Positions 51,444 to 60,379 of a stretch of 64,000 nt of DNA are shown piece by piece. Positions within the stretch are counted from its first letter, which is position 1, and each line of letters begins with the position of its first letter. The DNA comes from CAWJPW01 sp963844845 (GTDB lineage Bacteria; Acidobacteriota; Thermoanaerobaculia; Thermoanaerobaculales; Sulfomarinibacteraceae), in the NCBI GenBank assembly GCA_963844845.1, contig CAWJPW010000005.1:186001-250000 (forward strand). Reading direction: 5' to 3'. The notes under the pieces are model-generated. The model worked only from the letters and a program-made list of their open reading frames with translations. It had not been told where the DNA came from and ran no database searches. The translations under genes were made by a program, and so were the position numbers.

Positions 51444-52538
51444 TCAGTTGGAGAGCTCTACCGCGCGCTGCCGCAGCTCCTCAGCCCTGACCTTGTAGCG
51501 CTCGGCAAGACGGCCGCGGCCCGCTCGTCGCGCCCAGCGCGCCAGCGCCTCGTAGGTCTCGGGAACAGGCCGGAAGCCCCGCCGCGCCCGCCGTAGGTGC
51601 TTGTGGGCCGACTCGAGATCACCTCGCGCCATCTCGGTGTCTGCCAGGGCGATGAGCGAGAACGGGCTCGACGGCCCCTCGGCGGCCGCGTCGAGTGCCG
51701 TCCTCGCCTCGTCGCTGCGGCCCAGCTGGGTGTAAAGGTAGGCGAGATTGGTGAGCGCCGAGGGGTTGCCCGGGTCCGCGACGAGCGCTTTCTGATACGC
51801 CGCGAAAGCACCCTCGACGTCGCCCGCCCGACGCCGCGCGACGCCCAGGTTGATCCACGCGGCCGCCAGGTTCGGCGCAAGGCGGGCTGCCTGCTCGAAC
51901 AGAGAGCGGCTGCCGGCAACGTCGCCATGTTGAAGGCGCATGCTGCCGCGATTCACCGCGAACATCGCGCTGGCAGCCACGTCGTCGACGATGACGTGCC
52001 GCACATATGGCACCTCGGAGCTGATGTAGAAGTCGAACAGGTGCATGGTGCCCGCCTGCGTGAATCCGGCGACCACGTGCCGATTCACGATAACGAGGCT
52101 CTCTTCCTTGGCGACATCGAGGACCCGGTCGACGGAGACCAGGAAGGTGCGGTAACCGAGGGTCCGCGACAGGGCGACGAACAGGGACGTGAACGACAGG
52201 CAGTTGCCCCGTCGTTCGGCAAACGCCTGCTCCGCCGTGAGGTTGATGTTCTCGTCGTAGGTGAAGTCAAACTGGCCGGGGTCGAACAGCACCTGCTGCA
52301 GTCGGCGCAACGTACCGAGCTCGCCGGACGCCTGGCTGGTGACGGCCCGCGCCCAGCTGGCCATTTCCGGGGTGGCGGCGAAGGGGTACACGACCTCCTC
52401 GGGATCCAGCCCGCGCGCCCGCACCTCGCTTCGCCAGCGATCGTGCCCGAGCGCCAGCTCCCCGGGCCCGGTGCTGGCACAGCCGCCAGCCGTCACCAGC
52501 ACCAGCGGAAGCACGACGCGAGCAGCGATCCTCTTCAT
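51444..52538 (-). CDS. Lipoprotein with transglutaminase-like and TPR domains
   Basis: A 364-residue lipoprotein (lipobox VTAGGC, Cys20). Residues about 75-195 are transglutaminase-like with a plausible Cys-His-Asp triad: RRGNCLSF (Cys near 115), NRHVVAGF (His near 157) and HLFDFY (Asp near 170). The C-terminal half (about 205-350) has at least three tetratricopeptide repeats (AAWINLGVARRRAGDVEGAF, SALTNLAYLYTQLGRSDEAR). Similar proteins occur in cell-envelope and peptidoglycan-associated settings, but the role is unknown. ATG 52538 has TATAGA 6 nt upstream and no ribosome-binding site. It lies 80 bp upstream of the DUF1573 gene on the same strand. Confidence 0.82.
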   Translation of the reverse strand: MKRIAARVVLPLVLVTAGGCASTGPGELALGHDRWRSEVRARGLDPEEVVYPFAATPEMASWARAVTSQASGELGTLRRLQQVLFDPGQFDFTYDENINLTAEQAFAERRGNCLSFTSLFVALSRTLGYRTFLVSVDRVLDVAKEESLVIVNRHVVAGFTQAGTMHLFDFYISSEVPYVRHVIVDDVAASAMFAVNRGSMRLQHGDVAGSRSLFEQAARLAPNLAAAWINLGVARRRAGDVEGAFAAYQKALVADPGNPSALTNLAYLYTQLGRSDEARTALDAAAEGPSSPFSLIALADTEMARGDLESAHKHLRRARRGFRPVPETYEALARWARRAGRGRLAERYKVRAEELRQRAVELSN

Positions 52539-52544
52539 CCAACT

Positions 52545-52550
52545 TCTATA
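52545..52550 (-). promoter_or_regulatory. -10 box for leaderless transcription of the TPR lipoprotein gene
   Basis: Minus-strand TATAGA (52550-52545), exactly 6 nt before ATG 52538. It matches four of six consensus positions. Confidence 0.4.
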
Positions 52551-52579
52551 CGCGCGGCACACCGCCGAGGTTACGAGAA

Positions 52580-53335
52580 CTACGAGAACGACGGAGGATT
52601 CTCACGCAGCCAGCCGAGGTAGCGCACCAGGAGATCGAGCTCGGTGGAGTCGAGACGGTCGCCGTATGCAGGCATGCTGAGCACCGGTCCGGGGAGACCG
52701 GGGACGGGTGTGTGCGTCGGAGTCGATCCCCGACGAAGAATCTCCTCGAGCCCGGCCGCCTGCGCCGCGACGAAGTCCGGGCCGAAGAACCCCGGCACCC
52801 GTCCCTTGAGACTCCCAGGGTTGGCAACACCGCCGCCCCCGAGGACACCGTGACAGCTGAAGCAGCCCATCTGCACTGCGATGTCGTGCCCGGCCGCGAG
52901 CTCCTGATCCTCGGGAACCCCCACCAGCCCGGTCATCCCCCCCACAGCGACCGCCACATCCTGCCACTCCCCCGCGCCCAGCCGACTCCCGAACGCCGGC
53001 ATCGCCTGCAGCCTGTCACCGACAGCCGGGCGCCCGTTGAGAATGGCGTCGCGCACCACGAGCAGCGAGGGCGGCAACGAGCCGTCCGCCCGCCAGAGCA
53101 AACCGCCCCCGGCCTCTCGGTGACAACCGGTGCAGCCCTGTGCCTCGAGCAGGGCGACGCCACGCTGCACCGCGCTGCTGTCCTCGCGCCCCCACCACCA
53201 GCGGTACACCGGTAGTGCCAGCACCGCGACCAGCACCAACGCCGTCACCACCCAGGCGAGGATGCGGCCCGGCCGCACCGACCGCTTTCCGCGGGTCGAG
53301 CTCTTGCCGCCGCGCGCCCGCTGCTGTCGAGCCAT
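52580..53335 (-). CDS. Membrane-anchored di-heme cytochrome c
   Basis: A 251-residue protein with a basic N-terminus and one transmembrane helix (about 28-48, WVVTALVLVAVLALPVYRWW), placing two cytochrome c domains in the periplasm. Heme motifs are CTGCH (near residues 68-72) and CFSCH (near 156-160), each followed by a candidate axial Met region (AMPAFGSRLG, SMPAYGDRL). It should carry electrons between membrane complexes. ATG 53335 has GGAGG 5 nt upstream, and a TACAAT -10 box lies about 27 nt before it. No oxidase genes are adjacent. It is divergent from the helicase gene. Confidence 0.9.
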   Translation of the reverse strand: MARQQRARGGKSSTRGKRSVRPGRILAWVVTALVLVAVLALPVYRWWWGREDSSAVQRGVALLEAQGCTGCHREAGGGLLWRADGSLPPSLLVVRDAILNGRPAVGDRLQAMPAFGSRLGAGEWQDVAVAVGGMTGLVGVPEDQELAAGHDIAVQMGCFSCHGVLGGGGVANPGSLKGRVPGFFGPDFVAAQAAGLEEILRRGSTPTHTPVPGLPGPVLSMPAYGDRLDSTELDLLVRYLGWLRENPPSFS

Positions 53336-53361
53336 GAGCACCTCCGAGATCGCGGCCGGAT

Positions 53362-53367
53362 TGTAGC
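53362..53367 (-). promoter_or_regulatory. -10 box of the cytochrome c gene
   Basis: Minus-strand TACAAT (53367-53362), followed by a leader with GGAGG. The divergent helicase -10 box lies only 28 bp away, so the two promoters may interfere. Confidence 0.5.
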
Positions 53368-53394
53368 GCTTTCCGCCTCATGAGCGCTCCGGCA

Positions 53395-53400
53395 TAGAAT
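53395..53400 (+). promoter_or_regulatory. -10 box for leaderless transcription of the helicase gene
   Basis: TAGAAT ends 6 nt before GTG 53407, with no ribosome-binding site. Confidence 0.5.
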
Positions 53401-53406
53401 GCCCGG

Positions 53407-55821
53407 GTGTCGCTGGACGTCGATCTCGAGGCCCGCCGGGTGCGGGCCAGCGTTCGCGACCTCCTGGGCGAGGGGGCGCAACGCGTCATCGGGCTCTCAG
53501 GGGGAGGCCTGTCGAGGCTGTGGATTGGGCAGGAGCTGCACCGCCGGGTGCAGGCGAGCCTGGCTGCTGCGGAGCGAGGCTACCGCAGCGAGGTCCCTGC
53601 CGCGGCCACGTTCCAGCTGGACGGGTGGACTCTCGAGCTGGAGGGCCGGGCCGATGGACTGCTGGCGCGCGATGGACTCGTCGTCCGGGTGGACGAGATC
53701 AAGACGCTCCACTTCGCCGTCGATCTCTACAACCTGTACGCCAACGAGCGGCTCGAGCGCTTCCGGCAGCAGGCGCGGCTGTACGCCCTCATGCTCTCCC
53801 CCGCCGAGGCCCCGGCTGCGGTGCGTCTCATTCTGGTGGACATCGTTTCCGGCGATGAGCGGATCGAGGATGTCCCGTTCAGCCCGGACGCCTCCCTCGC
53901 CTTCCTGCGCCAGCAGGTCCATCGCCTCCTCGCGGCGGAGCAACGACGAGTCGCACGCCTGGCGGAGCTGCGCATCACTGCCGCCGCGCTTCCCTTCCCT
54001 CACCCGGAGCCGCGCCCGCTGCAGCTCACCGTCGGCGAGGCGGTCGACAGCGCCCTGGCGGCCGGCCGGCACCTCCTCCTGGCGGCGCCCACAGGCACCG
54101 GTAAGACGGCGGCGGTCCTCCATCCCGCCCTCCGGGCCGCGCTGGCTCGCGGGCGTCGGCTCTACGTCCTCACCGCGAAGACCCTGCAGCAGCAGCTCGC
54201 GGTCGAGACTCTCCGCTCCATGCAGCGCCACGGCGCACGCTTTCGCAGCCTGCAGCTGCGCTCCAAGGCGAAGATGTGCATCAACTCCGAAATGGTGTGC
54301 CACGAGGAGTTCTGCCCTTACGCGCGCGATTACGCCCTCAAGCTGGTCCGCTCCGGCCTGCTGCCGACGCTGCTCGCCAGCGACCACGTCGATCCCGACG
54401 TGGTGCTCGACGCGGCCCGCCAGCACGAGGTCTGCCCCTTCGAGGTGACCCTCGACCTGCTCGCCGACATGGACGTCGTCGTGTGCGACTACAACTACGT
54501 CTTCGACCCCACCATCGGCCTCGCCGCCCTGCTCCACGAGGGGGCCCTGCGGCACGCGATCCTGGTCGTCGACGAGGCCCACAACTTGGTGGAGCGCAGC
54601 CGGGAGTACTACTCGCCCGCTCTCACCGAGGCGATGCTGCGCCGCGCTGAGGCGTTTCTCGCCGCGCGCACGGCGCCGGTCTTCCGGCGCCTGGCCGAGC
54701 TGGTTGCGACCCTCGCCGAGCTGCTGCACACGACCGTGGCCGACGCCTTGGAGGAGGCGACCCAGGAGGACGCCGTCGTGGAGCTTCCGGGCGCCGACCT
54801 GGCCGACCTTCGGCTCGCTCTCGACGCCGCAATGCTGCAGTACTTCCTCTACAAGCGGGAGCACGAGCTGTGGCTCGCTGACGATCCCCCCATGGAGGTC
54901 TTCCTCACGCTCACCCGCTTCCATCGAGTGCTGAGCCTGGGCGGCGACGAGTTCGTGCACCTCGCCTCCCGCGGTGGCGCCGAGGGCGAGCGCATCCGCA
55001 TCGTGTGCCGCGACGCCTCGCGGTTCATCGGCGAGATCCTCGAGGAGAGCGCCGGGGTCGTCGCCATGTCGGCAACCCTGGAGCCTTTCGAGTTCTACCA
55101 CGACGTCCTCGGCTTCGACCGTCATCGCACCGATACACTGCGGGTGCCCTCGCCGTTCCCCCCCTCGCACCGCCTCGTCCTTGCCATCGACGAGGTGGAC
55201 ACGAGCTACCGCCGCCGCGCCGCCCACTACGACGACATCGCTCGTTGGGTGGGCGGCCTCGCTCCGCCCGGTCACAACGTGCTGGCATTGTTCCCGAGCT
55301 ACGCCTTCCTGCGCCAGGTGCACGACCGTCTCCCCCCCACCCCACACCATGTTCTGGTACAGGAGCCCGGCTCCAGCGACGCAGTGCAGCGGCGCTTCCT
55401 CGCGGCCCTGTCCAACGGCGAGGCCCACCTGGTGCTTGCGGTGCTGGGAGGCGTCTTCGCCGAAGGAGTCGACTACCCAGGCGAGATGCTGTCACAGGTG
55501 ATCGTGGTGTCGCCGGGCCTGCCGCAGTACAACGCCGAGCGCGAGCTCCTCAAGGCCTTCTACCAGGAGCGCTACGGCCGTGGTTTCGAGTACGCCTACC
55601 TCATCCCTGGCCTGACCCGGGTGGTACAAGCGGCCGGGAGGCTGATCCGTTCCGAGACCGATCGCGGCGTCATCGCCCTGGTGTGCAGGCGCTTCCTCCA
55701 ACCGCAGATGGTCAGGCTCCTGCCCCCCGACTGGGTCGACGGCGACGCCGAGAGCCTTCGCCTTGCGGACCCCATTGCCGCCGTGCGCGCGTTCTTCGGT
55801 GACGATCGAGCGGGCTCTTGA
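53407..55821 (+). CDS. PD-(D/E)XK nuclease fused to XPD/DinG-type iron-sulfur helicase
   Basis: An 804-residue DNA-processing protein. Residues about 30-190 fit a PD-(D/E)XK nuclease: GRADG (Asp83) and VDEIKT (Glu97, Lys99). The rest is a superfamily-2 XPD-like 5'-3' helicase: Walker A APTGTGKTA (Lys233), four cysteines placed for a 4Fe-4S cluster (Cys291, Cys298, Cys303, Cys343), DEAH box (389-392), SATLEPFEF, and motif VI QAAGRLIRSETDRG near 742-755. Nuclease-helicase fusions of this kind process repair intermediates, but this protein's substrate is not known. The GTG start rests on the -10 box at 53395-53400. It is transcribed alone. Confidence 0.88.
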   Translation: MSLDVDLEARRVRASVRDLLGEGAQRVIGLSGGGLSRLWIGQELHRRVQASLAAAERGYRSEVPAAATFQLDGWTLELEGRADGLLARDGLVVRVDEIKTLHFAVDLYNLYANERLERFRQQARLYALMLSPAEAPAAVRLILVDIVSGDERIEDVPFSPDASLAFLRQQVHRLLAAEQRRVARLAELRITAAALPFPHPEPRPLQLTVGEAVDSALAAGRHLLLAAPTGTGKTAAVLHPALRAALARGRRLYVLTAKTLQQQLAVETLRSMQRHGARFRSLQLRSKAKMCINSEMVCHEEFCPYARDYALKLVRSGLLPTLLASDHVDPDVVLDAARQHEVCPFEVTLDLLADMDVVVCDYNYVFDPTIGLAALLHEGALRHAILVVDEAHNLVERSREYYSPALTEAMLRRAEAFLAARTAPVFRRLAELVATLAELLHTTVADALEEATQEDAVVELPGADLADLRLALDAAMLQYFLYKREHELWLADDPPMEVFLTLTRFHRVLSLGGDEFVHLASRGGAEGERIRIVCRDASRFIGEILEESAGVVAMSATLEPFEFYHDVLGFDRHRTDTLRVPSPFPPSHRLVLAIDEVDTSYRRRAAHYDDIARWVGGLAPPGHNVLALFPSYAFLRQVHDRLPPTPHHVLVQEPGSSDAVQRRFLAALSNGEAHLVLAVLGGVFAEGVDYPGEMLSQVIVVSPGLPQYNAERELLKAFYQERYGRGFEYAYLIPGLTRVVQAAGRLIRSETDRGVIALVCRRFLQPQMVRLLPPDWVDGDAESLRLADPIAAVRAFFGDDRAGS

Positions 55822-55947
55822 GCGTGCGATCAGTCGCGACGAGAAGACGAGAACGGGTGCTGACCGCACGTCGTCGGGCCCAGCGCGGGGGAAGAGCGAT
55901 GCCGGGCAGCGGCGATGGCCGGCGCGTGGGCCTCGCCTCTGCCGCCC

Positions 55948-57468
55948 TCAGTCCCTGTCCGCCAGCTCGATCCCGATATCCTGGGGCAGCACCCAAGCGC
56001 CTCCCCGCGCCTGGAGCGTGAAGGGACGTCGCACCAAGCTGAGTCGGACCCGATGGTAGAGGGGAAGGTAGGGGCGGTCGAGGGCCACCCGCGTGAGCGC
56101 CTTGCGAAGCAGCTCGAGACGGCGCGACGAGCGCGGCTCAGTGGCCGCCTCCTCCAGCCAGCGATCGACCTGGACGTTGGAGTACCCGGTACCATTCTGC
56201 AGGCCGAAGCGGCGCTTCGCCTCCCGCGTATGCACCACCCCGTCCAAGAAGTCCGAAGCATCCGCGAAGGGGAAGTTCCAACCGAACAGGGCGATGTCGC
56301 CGTCGCCAGCCATCAGCCGCCGGTAGAAAGTGTCCCACGGGTAGGCCACCGGCCGCACTCGCAACCCGACCCGGGCCAGGCTCGCCGCCACGAAGTCCAG
56401 CGCCTGCTGCGGCACCCCGGCATGATCGAGCGCGAGCTCCACGTCGGCGCCCACTCCGGCCTCGTTGAGGAGCCGGCGTGCGCGCTCCGGGTCGGCGGCG
56501 CTGAGTCGGCCGGTTGGGCTGAATCCGAAGACCTCGGCCGGGATCACCGAGACCGCCGGCTCGGCGTCACCATCTGCGTAGGCGGCCTGAACCAGCTCCC
56601 GCCGGTCGATGGCCGCGTCAATGGCCTCGCGAACCCTGGGATCACTGAGCGGCCAGTGTTGCACGTTGAGTCCGAGGAGAGTGGTCGCCAGCGAGGGCGC
56701 TCGCACCACCTGCCACTCGCCTCCGAGGTGATGCGACCGCACGAAGTCGATGGAGGCCCTGGCAATGATGTCCAGGCCGCCCTCCCGGATGGCAGAGATC
56801 GTGTCCTCGGCACCCACGAACAGCACCCTCACCCGCTCCACCGCGGGAGGTGCTCCCCAGTAGCCGTGCCAGCGCTCGAGGAGCACCGGCCCATCCACCG
56901 TCCCGGCCCGCCACACGTACGGCCCCGTCCCCAGGGGCAGCGAAGGGCTGCGGCCGTAGGGCACGATGGGGGCCATGGCGAGACGAGTCAGGAGCAGCGG
57001 GAAGGCCGCCTTGGTGATGACCTCGACCACGTCCGACGTGCCCTCTGCCTGACGGACATCGGCCACCGCCGTGAGGTAGCTGGCCACCGCCGAGTCCTCA
57101 TCCCAACAGGCACGGCGTAGCGAGCCGACGACGTCCTTGACCGTAAGCTCGCGGCCGTCGTGGAAGCGCACACCGTGCCGCAGCGTGAAGCGCCACGTCG
57201 TGGAGTCGGGCGTGTCCCAGCGCTCGGCCAGGTCTGGCTCCACCTCGAGATCCGGTGACAGCGTCACCAGCGGCTCGTACACTGCGAACAGCAGGGAGCG
57301 GGTCACGGCGTCGTCGTGGGCATGAGGATCCAGGGTCACGATCCCGGTGGGATAGGCCAGCCGAACCTCGTCCGGAGGCGGGGCGGCGCGATGGCATGCC
57401 GACAGCAACACGACGAGCATCGCGACACCGATAACGGTACAACGCCCCTTGCCTGAGCTTCGAAGCAT
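55948..57468 (-). CDS. Family 5 peptide/nickel-type ABC substrate-binding lipoprotein
   Basis: A 506-residue lipoprotein (lipobox LLSAC, Cys25) with the SBP_bac_5 pattern: RLAYPTGIVTLDPHAHDD, ERWDTPDSTTWRFTLRHGVRFHDGR, PLGTGPYVW, LGLNVQHWPLSDPRVREAIDAAIDR, and YSNVQVDRWLEEA near the end. Such proteins bind peptides, nickel chelates or sugars and deliver them to an ABC importer. No permease or ATPase gene is nearby, so it is an orphan; some orphans act in signalling or share another system's permease. ATG 57468 has TAGACT 7 nt upstream and no ribosome-binding site. It is convergent with the helicase gene. Confidence 0.9.
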   Translation of the reverse strand: MLRSSGKGRCTVIGVAMLVVLLSACHRAAPPPDEVRLAYPTGIVTLDPHAHDDAVTRSLLFAVYEPLVTLSPDLEVEPDLAERWDTPDSTTWRFTLRHGVRFHDGRELTVKDVVGSLRRACWDEDSAVASYLTAVADVRQAEGTSDVVEVITKAAFPLLLTRLAMAPIVPYGRSPSLPLGTGPYVWRAGTVDGPVLLERWHGYWGAPPAVERVRVLFVGAEDTISAIREGGLDIIARASIDFVRSHHLGGEWQVVRAPSLATTLLGLNVQHWPLSDPRVREAIDAAIDRRELVQAAYADGDAEPAVSVIPAEVFGFSPTGRLSAADPERARRLLNEAGVGADVELALDHAGVPQQALDFVAASLARVGLRVRPVAYPWDTFYRRLMAGDGDIALFGWNFPFADASDFLDGVVHTREAKRRFGLQNGTGYSNVQVDRWLEEAATEPRSSRRLELLRKALTRVALDRPYLPLYHRVRLSLVRRPFTLQARGGAWVLPQDIGIELADRD

Positions 57469-57475
57469 CGCTATC

Positions 57476-57481
57476 AGTCTA
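57476..57481 (-). promoter_or_regulatory. -10 box for leaderless transcription of the binding-protein gene
   Basis: Minus-strand TAGACT (57481-57476), 7 nt before ATG 57468. Confidence 0.45.
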
Positions 57482-57527
57482 CCTCGAGACGGCGCCAGGG
57501 CGCCGTGCCCCGCCCCTGCGAGGACGT

Positions 57528-57533
57528 TACAAT
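57528..57533 (+). promoter_or_regulatory. -10 box of the small membrane protein gene
   Basis: TACAAT lies 18 nt before ATG 57552, leaving room for a short leader with GGAGG. It is divergent from the TAGACT box at 57476-57481. Confidence 0.45.
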
Positions 57534-57551
57534 CACCCCGAAGGAGGTTCC

Positions 57552-57971
57552 ATGCGCAGCATCCTTCTCGCGGCGATGACGGTCCTGCCCCTGCTCGCCA
57601 TCCTCAATCTCGCGCGCTCCACCACGAGCCTCCGCGCCTTTCAACGCCAGGTCCCTGCCCTGCGCTCCACGCACGACGTCGAGCGCTTCAAGGAACTGGC
57701 GGCGCAGCAGATGTACGCTGCGTTGCTGCAGATCGGCCTGCTCGGGCTGCCCGTCGTGATCCTCCTCGTGGGCGTCGCCGGCAAGATCCTGCTTCCTGCC
57801 GACGCCTTGCTCTTCCTGCTCGTACCCTCCCTGGTGATCCTGGTCGTCGCCTCGCGGCTCCGGGGGTTGGAGAGGGCGGTGAAGTCCACACCGGCGGCCG
57901 ACGACGAGCTCGCGCGCCAGCGCGACGCCGTCGTCACCACGTGGATGAAGAAGGCGGTTCCGGACTGGTGA
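57552..57971 (+). CDS. Small membrane protein of unknown function
   Basis: A 139-residue protein with a signal-anchor-like first helix (MRSILLAAMTVLPLLAILNL), a charged segment, then two adjacent hydrophobic helices (about 58-78 and 82-102) and a charged C-terminal tail. GGAGG lies 5 nt before the ATG. It ends 25 nt before the MFS transporter gene and is probably cotranscribed. No family is recognised. Confidence 0.7.
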   Translation: MRSILLAAMTVLPLLAILNLARSTTSLRAFQRQVPALRSTHDVERFKELAAQQMYAALLQIGLLGLPVVILLVGVAGKILLPADALLFLLVPSLVILVVASRLRGLERAVKSTPAADDELARQRDAVVTTWMKKAVPDW

Positions 57972-57996
57972 CGACGACTCACGTGTTGGGGGCCGG

Positions 57997-59295
57997 GTGG
58001 GCTCTCCCGTGACCTCCCTACGGCCTGCGAAACCGGTGGGCTACGCCGCCCTCCTGGGCGGCAACCCCGACTTCCGCAACCTCTGGCTCGGCCAGATCGT
58101 CAGCCTGTTCGGTGACTGGTTCACGTTCGTCGCCTCAGCCACTCTGGTGGCCGAGCTCACCGGCTCGGGCCTGGCGGTGGGTGGGCTGTTCGTTGCCCGC
58201 ATGCTGCCGCCCTTCCTGGTCAGCCCGGTGGCGGGCGTCGTGGCCGACCGCGTCGACCGGCGCCGACTGCTCATCGCCACCGACCTGATCCGGGCGGTTC
58301 TCGTCCTCGGCTTCCTTCTCGTCCGTCAGCCTGCGCAGGTGTGGCTGCTCTACGCCCTCACCGCCCTGCAGCTCGCGGCCAGCGGCTTCTTCTTCCCGGC
58401 CCGCAACGCCATCCTCCCCGCCCTGGTCCGCGACCACGAGCTCGGCACCGCCAACGCCCTGTCGGCTACGACCTGGTCGGTGATGCTCGCCTTGGGCGCG
58501 GCGGCGGGGGGGGCGGCGGCGGGCGCCTTCGGTCCCCGTCCGGCCTTCGTCATCGACTCGTTGAGCTACCTCGCATCGGCGGCCCTTCTCGCTCGCATCG
58601 GTGCGGACGTCCGGCCCGACACCGGGGGCGACCGCTCGCTCCGCGGTGCCCTGACGCAGTATGCGGACGGGCTGCGTTACCTCGCCCGACACCGCGAGGT
58701 CCTGTTCATCGCCCTTCACAAGGCAGCCTTCGCCCTCACCATGGGCGGCGCCCTTCAGGTCATCCAGGTGACCCTCGCGCAGCGCCGCTTCGTCATCGGG
58801 GAGGGAGGTGGTACGGCCCTCGGCCTCATGTACGCCGTGGCCGGCGTGGGCACCGGCATCGGCCCACTCCTCGCCCACCGCCTGTCCCGCGACCGCGTCC
58901 CCTCGCTGCGCCGCGCCATTCTCGCGGCCTACCTCCTCACCGCTGCCGGGCTCGCGGTGATGGCGCCGCTGGCGAGCTTTGCCCTGGTCCTCCTGGGCAT
59001 CTTCGTGCGCGGTCTGGGCGGCGGCATCAACTGGGTCGCCACCACCCACCTGCTCATGCGCCTCGTGCCCGACCGCGTGCGCGGGCGGGTATTCGCCACG
59101 GAGTTCGGGCTCTTCACCCTCGCGCAGGCGACCTCCACGGCGGTCGGCGGCTGGGCTCTCGACCACGCGGGCCTCTCCCTTTCTGCGATGCTCCTGGTCC
59201 TCGTCGCCGCCCTCCTGGTGCCCGCCATCCTGTGGGCCGTTTGGCTGGCGCGACACCCCGGTTGCGCCGAGGTCGACAGCCCCGTCGCTGATTGA
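57997..59295 (+). CDS. Major facilitator superfamily exporter (MFS_3/EntS-like)
   Basis: A 432-residue protein with about 12 hydrophobic helices. The MFS motif A loop GVVADRVDRRRLL is present after helix 2 (about 83-95), and the N-terminus (FRNLWLGQIVSLFGDWFTFVA) matches the MFS_3 group, which includes the enterobactin exporter EntS and macrolide-type exporters. The substrate is unknown. GTG 57997 or GTG 58009 is the start; neither has a strong site. It follows the small membrane protein gene closely. Confidence 0.9.
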   Translation: MGSPVTSLRPAKPVGYAALLGGNPDFRNLWLGQIVSLFGDWFTFVASATLVAELTGSGLAVGGLFVARMLPPFLVSPVAGVVADRVDRRRLLIATDLIRAVLVLGFLLVRQPAQVWLLYALTALQLAASGFFFPARNAILPALVRDHELGTANALSATTWSVMLALGAAAGGAAAGAFGPRPAFVIDSLSYLASAALLARIGADVRPDTGGDRSLRGALTQYADGLRYLARHREVLFIALHKAAFALTMGGALQVIQVTLAQRRFVIGEGGGTALGLMYAVAGVGTGIGPLLAHRLSRDRVPSLRRAILAAYLLTAAGLAVMAPLASFALVLLGIFVRGLGGGINWVATTHLLMRLVPDRVRGRVFATEFGLFTLAQATSTAVGGWALDHAGLSLSAMLLVLVAALLVPAILWAVWLARHPGCAEVDSPVAD

Positions 59296-59470
59296 CAGCG
59301 GTCGGGCCTGGCAACATGGATTTCCTGAGACCTCGGAGCGAGGCATGCCGAGCCCGGAGCCGACGCGGGCTCGAAGCCTACGAGCTCCGACCTCGTGATC
59401 GAGAGGCGTCTCCAAGATCGCCTGAGGAAGCGTTTCGTCGTTGCCCTGTTCTCCCTAGGCGGAGGCAGCC

Positions 59471-60154
59471 ATGATCGATCTCTACACCTGGTCCACGCCC
59501 AACGGCTACAAGGCGTCCATCGCCCTCGAGGAGATGGAGCTCGGATACCGGCCGATCCCCGTCAACATCGGCCGCGGCGAGCAGTTCACCCCCGAGTTCC
59601 TGGCCCTCAATCCCAACAACAAGGTCCCAACCATCGTCGACCATGACGGCCCGAGCGGCGCACCCTTCGCTGTCTTCGAGTCGGGAGCGATCCTCATCTA
59701 CCTTGCCGAGAAGTGCGGGAGGCTCCTGCCCACCGAGCGCGCGGCGCGCTCGCGGGCGCTCCAGTGGCTGATGTTCCAGATGGCCAACGTCGGCCCCATG
59801 CTGGGCCAGGCACACCACTTCCGCGAGTACGCCCCCGAGCAGATCCCCTATGCCATAGAGCGTTACACCAACGAGGCGCGCCGGATCTACCGGGTGCTCG
59901 ACCGCCGCCTCGCCGACACCGAGTTCCTCGGCGGGGACTACTCCATCGCCGACATCGCCACCTTCCCGTGGATCCGCTCCTCGACGAGCCACGGCCAGGT
60001 CCTGGAGGACCATCCCAACCTCGCGCGGTGGTTCGCCGCAGTCGCAACCCGTCCAGCCGTTCAGCGCGGTCTGGAAGTACCCGTCGGGGGGGCCTCGGCA
60101 CCCATCGACGACGAGGCCCGCGAGCACCTCTTCGGCGCCGGCCAGTACCGGTGA
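59471..60154 (+). CDS. Glutathione S-transferase-like protein (Nu/YghU-type)
   Basis: A 227-residue protein with an N-terminal thioredoxin fold (STPNGYKASIALEEM near 8-22, NPNNKVPTIVDHD near 51-63, ESGAILIYLAE near 74-84) and an all-helical C-terminal domain (SIADIATFPWI near 160-170). The TPNGxK start is typical of bacterial Nu-class GSTs, which act as disulfide-bond reductases or peroxidases with glutathione. Whether this organism makes glutathione cannot be seen here. GCGGAGG lies 7 nt before the ATG. The 175-bp gap before it holds nothing I can support. Confidence 0.9.
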   Translation: MIDLYTWSTPNGYKASIALEEMELGYRPIPVNIGRGEQFTPEFLALNPNNKVPTIVDHDGPSGAPFAVFESGAILIYLAEKCGRLLPTERAARSRALQWLMFQMANVGPMLGQAHHFREYAPEQIPYAIERYTNEARRIYRVLDRRLADTEFLGGDYSIADIATFPWIRSSTSHGQVLEDHPNLARWFAAVATRPAVQRGLEVPVGGASAPIDDEAREHLFGAGQYR

Positions 60155-60379
60155 CGACCTGCGGTGGCCGCCCCTTCGTCCGGTGGCCGTCGCCTTTGCC
60201 TCGTGAGCACATCGGGAACCTGTCGGGCGCGCCTTTCGCGCGCCGAAGGCGGGCCGGCCTCCGGACCCCGACGAGCGAGCGCGGTGCTCCGTACACCGCA
60301 GAGAGGATCGCACGATACGAACGCGTCGGCGGCCCGGCCCGCGGGTCCCGATTACTCTGGGGGAACGGAGGAGGGTTCG

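Noticed and set aside
53497..55428. 643-residue open frame antisense to the helicase gene
   Set aside because: The plus strand has intact helicase and nuclease motifs. The antisense product shows no domain and has no ribosome-binding site.
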